Shown: in pieces, positions 47,819 to 49,869 of the stretch | How positions within the stretch are numbered: the first letter of the stretch is position 1 | Layout: each line of letters starts with the position of its first letter | From: a virus | Direction: 5' to 3' (one strand) | Virus record (IMG/VR): IMGVR_UViG_3300030329_004896 | Location: 1 to 49,869 of that record | DNA length: 49,869 nucleotides | The notes under the pieces: model-generated | The model's database searches: none | Told to the model about the DNA's origin: nothing | Seen by the model: only the letters and a program-made list of their open reading frames with translations | Position numbers and translations under genes: made by a program

Positions 47819-48601
47819 ATGTCTAAGGACACGGGGGTGGTAAAAAGAGCCATAGCCACACCAGACAAGCATTTCCCATTAGCGGATATGCCTGCTATAA
47901 AAGCTCTTTGCAGTGCGATTAATATCGTAAAACCAGATATTTATATCGATTTAGGAGATGTGGGAGAATGGTCAGCTTTTTCTCATTGGAAGTGGAAACG
48001 TAAGAAAGCACCTCCATTAGAATTTTTAATTAAGGACTTTGATAAAGATGTCAAAGATGTTAATAAGGGTATGGATATTATAGATGAGGCACTTGATAAA
48101 GCAAATTGCAAGGAAAAGCATATTACTGAAGGAAATCACGATGATTGGCTTAATATGGCTGTCGAGAAATATCCTTATATTCCACAATACAAATTTGCTA
48201 ATGCCGTTCATTTGGCTGATAGGGGATACAAATATCATCCATTTGGTAAGCATCTAAAGATAGGGAAGCTATACTTTTATCATGGCCATCAATATGGTGG
48301 TCAATATCATACATCAAATCATTTAAGGAAACTTGGATGTAATGTTATGTATGGACATTGGCATGACTTACAACAAATGTCTGCTACTCATATGGACGGA
48401 CCTAAATCTGCCTGGAGTATAGGATGTTTAAAAGATATGAAGGCAGAAGCTAATGAATGGCTTTCAAATAGAAGAATAAATTGGGCCCATGCATTTGCTA
48501 TAATAGATTTTTATGGCAGGGGTTTATTTACAGTAGATGTAGTACAAATAATCAACGGTAAATGCTGTGTATGGGGGGAAATGATAGATGGGAATAAATA
48601 A
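47819..48601 (+). CDS. Calcineurin-like metallophosphoesterase
   Basis: The 260-aa product has the full metal-site set: D16-x-H18, G46-D47, G105-N106-H107-D108, H155 in YHGH, and G179-H180-W-H182. These bind two metal ions in phosphodiesterases and protein or nucleotide phosphatases. It lies in the late region between two holin-like genes, so it may act late in infection or be packaged. The substrate cannot be told from the sequence. SD TAGGAGAG. Confidence 0.85.
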   Translation: MSKDTGVVKRAIATPDKHFPLADMPAIKALCSAINIVKPDIYIDLGDVGEWSAFSHWKWKRKKAPPLEFLIKDFDKDVKDVNKGMDIIDEALDKANCKEKHITEGNHDDWLNMAVEKYPYIPQYKFANAVHLADRGYKYHPFGKHLKIGKLYFYHGHQYGGQYHTSNHLRKLGCNVMYGHWHDLQQMSATHMDGPKSAWSIGCLKDMKAEANEWLSNRRINWAHAFAIIDFYGRGLFTVDVVQIINGKCCVWGEMIDGNK

Positions 48602-48861
48602 TGGATCCTATAGCGATATTACAAGAGTTTGGCTTTCCAGTGTTAATAGCATTATCTTTAGGCTATTTACTTTGGAAACAGCAACATTGGATACAAGATG
48701 AATTAATCGAAGAACTTGAAGAAAAGTTCAAACGTATCGAAATGATAGTAATAAAGCTAATTGATCAGCAAAAGAAAATGCAGATTGAACAAAGGGGTAT
48801 ATTAAAATCTTATCAGTCATTAGTAAATATAGTAACTAAGTTAATGAAAAAGGAGAAGTAA
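48601..48861 (+). CDS. Holin-like protein: N-terminal membrane helix plus coiled coil
   Basis: The product has 86 aa. FGFPVLIALSLGYLLW is the single membrane helix; the rest is a charged coiled coil (DELIEELEEKFKRIEMI) with a Lys-rich end. This layout is like BhlA/holin-type lysis proteins. It shares one base with both neighbours. Confidence 0.5.
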   Translation: MDPIAILQEFGFPVLIALSLGYLLWKQQHWIQDELIEELEEKFKRIEMIVIKLIDQQKKMQIEQRGILKSYQSLVNIVTKLMKKEK

Positions 48862-49058
48862 TGGGTTTTTTAGATGGTGTAAAAGATAATATAATAGATG
48901 AAGTTTTTAATGAAGAACTTCAAGAAGAAGTTGTAAAAGCATTAAATGATAATATAGATATTCCTTTCTTGTCTGAAAAGACAGAAGAGAAAATATTAAA
49001 TTCTTTATATGATACTGTAGAAGGTGTTATCAAAAATGCGATCAAAAAGAAACTTTAA
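48861..49058 (+). CDS. Small helical protein
   Basis: The product has 65 aa, charged and helical (DNIIDEVFNEELQEEVVKAL), ending KNAIKKKL. SD AAAGGAG comes from the end of the previous gene. It may be a lysis- or virion-associated accessory protein. Confidence 0.5.
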   Translation: MGFLDGVKDNIIDEVFNEELQEEVVKALNDNIDIPFLSEKTEEKILNSLYDTVEGVIKNAIKKKL

Positions 49059-49152
49059 AGACGAAGCTGATTCTCAGGGGAAGGTTAAGTTTTCATGGTT
49101 AAAGAAAAAAGGAAAGCATAAACGTGCCAAAAAAAGTAGCAACGATAAATAA
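49036..49152 (+). CDS. Tiny Lys-rich protein
   Basis: The product has 38 aa: MRSKRNFKDEADSQGKVKFS then a stretch of Lys, Arg and His. It overlaps the preceding gene by 23 bases and the following frame by 29 bases. No convincing SD, so it may depend on upstream translation. Weakly supported. Confidence 0.35.
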   Translation: MRSKRNFKDEADSQGKVKFSWLKKKGKHKRAKKSSNDK

Positions 49153-49869
49153 GTTTAAAGCAGGAGTTAATAGCGTTCAGGATCCTAGAGATTTACCTGA
49201 AGATAATATTGCTGATGGTTTAAATATTATGACTGATATTGAAGGTAAGGTCAGGCAGATGGGTCGAGATATTGCTCATCCATTAACAGGACAGATAGAT
49301 GATGCTACTCATACTACCCCTGGATATGGATTTTTTGCATTTACTGCTGATAATAGGATTTTTGAAAATATTGATCAGAATTTAGGTTTAAAGGATATAG
49401 AAACATCTATTTTAGTTTATCAGACAGAAAATAAACTTGGATTTTTTGATACTGTTAGCAATAATGATGTGATAACCTTGGGAAATATTGAAGTTGGAGT
49501 GATTCCTGCGTTTTACTATTCATCTGTTGATGGAGCATTAAGAATATGTGATGCAAATTTTAATAATCTCTCTATTGATTCAGATAATATATTTATTATG
49601 GATGAGTCAAATATATTTACAAAGTATTTTAAATATATGAATAAAGCATGGTTTAATAATACTTCTATAACAAATTTTGATGCTGATCAAACTCCTATTT
49701 ATCATCAAGGATGGATTACAAATAATGGAAATGGTTTAGATAATTTTATATATCCGCCTACTATTCCTACTGCAACTACTGCATTAACTGGCAGTGCAAA
49801 TAATACTCATAATTTAATTTATCATCATGCTACTAATGCAGAAACTGATTTTAGTGATACTATTAGAGG
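49124..49869 (+). CDS. Virion-type protein, 3' end cut by the window
   Basis: An open frame runs from a GTG at 49124 (PKKVATINKFKAGVNSV...) to the last base, at least 248 codons without a stop. The start MPKK...KAGVNS-x-QDPRDLPEDNIADGLNI is typical of phage tail or stopper proteins in which D-R-x-L-P/x-N-x-A-x-x-x-N-x recurs. The later part is beta-rich, with many Asn, Asp and Thr. The SD is unclear. The remainder lies beyond the window. Confidence 0.6.
   Translation, partial: MPKKVATINKFKAGVNSVQDPRDLPEDNIADGLNIMTDIEGKVRQMGRDIAHPLTGQIDDATHTTPGYGFFAFTADNRIFENIDQNLGLKDIETSILVYQTENKLGFFDTVSNNDVITLGNIEVGVIPAFYYSSVDGALRICDANFNNLSIDSDNIFIMDESNIFTKYFKYMNKAWFNNTSITNFDADQTPIYHQGWITNNGNGLDNFIYPPTIPTATTALTGSANNTHNLIYHHATNAETDFSDTIR

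Noticed and set aside
1-49869. Circular genome joined end to end
   Set aside because: The last frame (two bases left over) does not continue in the frame open at base 1, and no terminal repeat was seen, so the window is treated as a fragment.

Overview
The window is a piece of an AT-rich, double-stranded DNA tailed-phage genome. It encodes a complete packaging and head set (terminase small and large subunits, P22-type portal, scaffold, major capsid protein). No tail tube, sheath or long tape-measure gene is visible, so a short-tailed (podovirus-like) particle is the best guess. Most genes have clear Shine-Dalgarno sequences (GGAG/AAGGA) and start/stop overlaps, and one promoter looks like sigma70. 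The host is therefore probably an SD-using bacterium, which cannot be named from the sequence. No integrase, repressor, tRNA, rRNA, insertion sequence or DNA polymerase was recognised. Both ends of the window are cut inside virion-type genes.

Layout. (1) Bases 1-19370, plus strand: a fibre-like protein, then seven tightly packed virion-type genes, three of them giant (1634, 1585 and 1300 aa). The 1585-aa protein carries, in the right order, the two signature motif regions of single-chain two-barrel (double-psi beta-barrel) RNA polymerases: a W-D-G motif followed by lysines, then R-x-P-x-L-H followed by D-x-D-x-D. With its giant neighbours it looks like an ejected virion RNA polymerase module, comparable in logic to that of crAss-like phages. 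(2) Bases 19373-31536, minus strand: the early/replication module, with many very small genes, a primase-helicase, an SSB-like protein, an ERF annealing protein and a PD-(D/E)xK nuclease. Embedded in it is a full set of ubiquitin-like conjugation parts: a 69-aa beta-grasp protein ending in GG-IV, an E1/ThiF-like enzyme, an E2-like protein with an HP...CLGN motif, and a JAMM/JAB protease. (3) Bases 31646-49869, plus strand: a sigma70-like promoter, five tiny membrane proteins, a MORN-repeat protein, several mini-proteins (one interrupted by an in-frame TGA), then packaging, head, connector, tail-surface and holin-like genes and a calcineurin-type phosphoesterase.

How it may work (inference): the virion would deliver an RNA polymerase with the DNA to transcribe early genes. 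The minus-strand module would then prime and recombine DNA using a host replicase, while the ubiquitin-like system tags host or phage proteins. The plus-strand late genes build the particle. GC-rich hairpins stand out in otherwise AT-rich intergenic gaps on both strands and may be RNA processing sites, leaders or polymerase signals.
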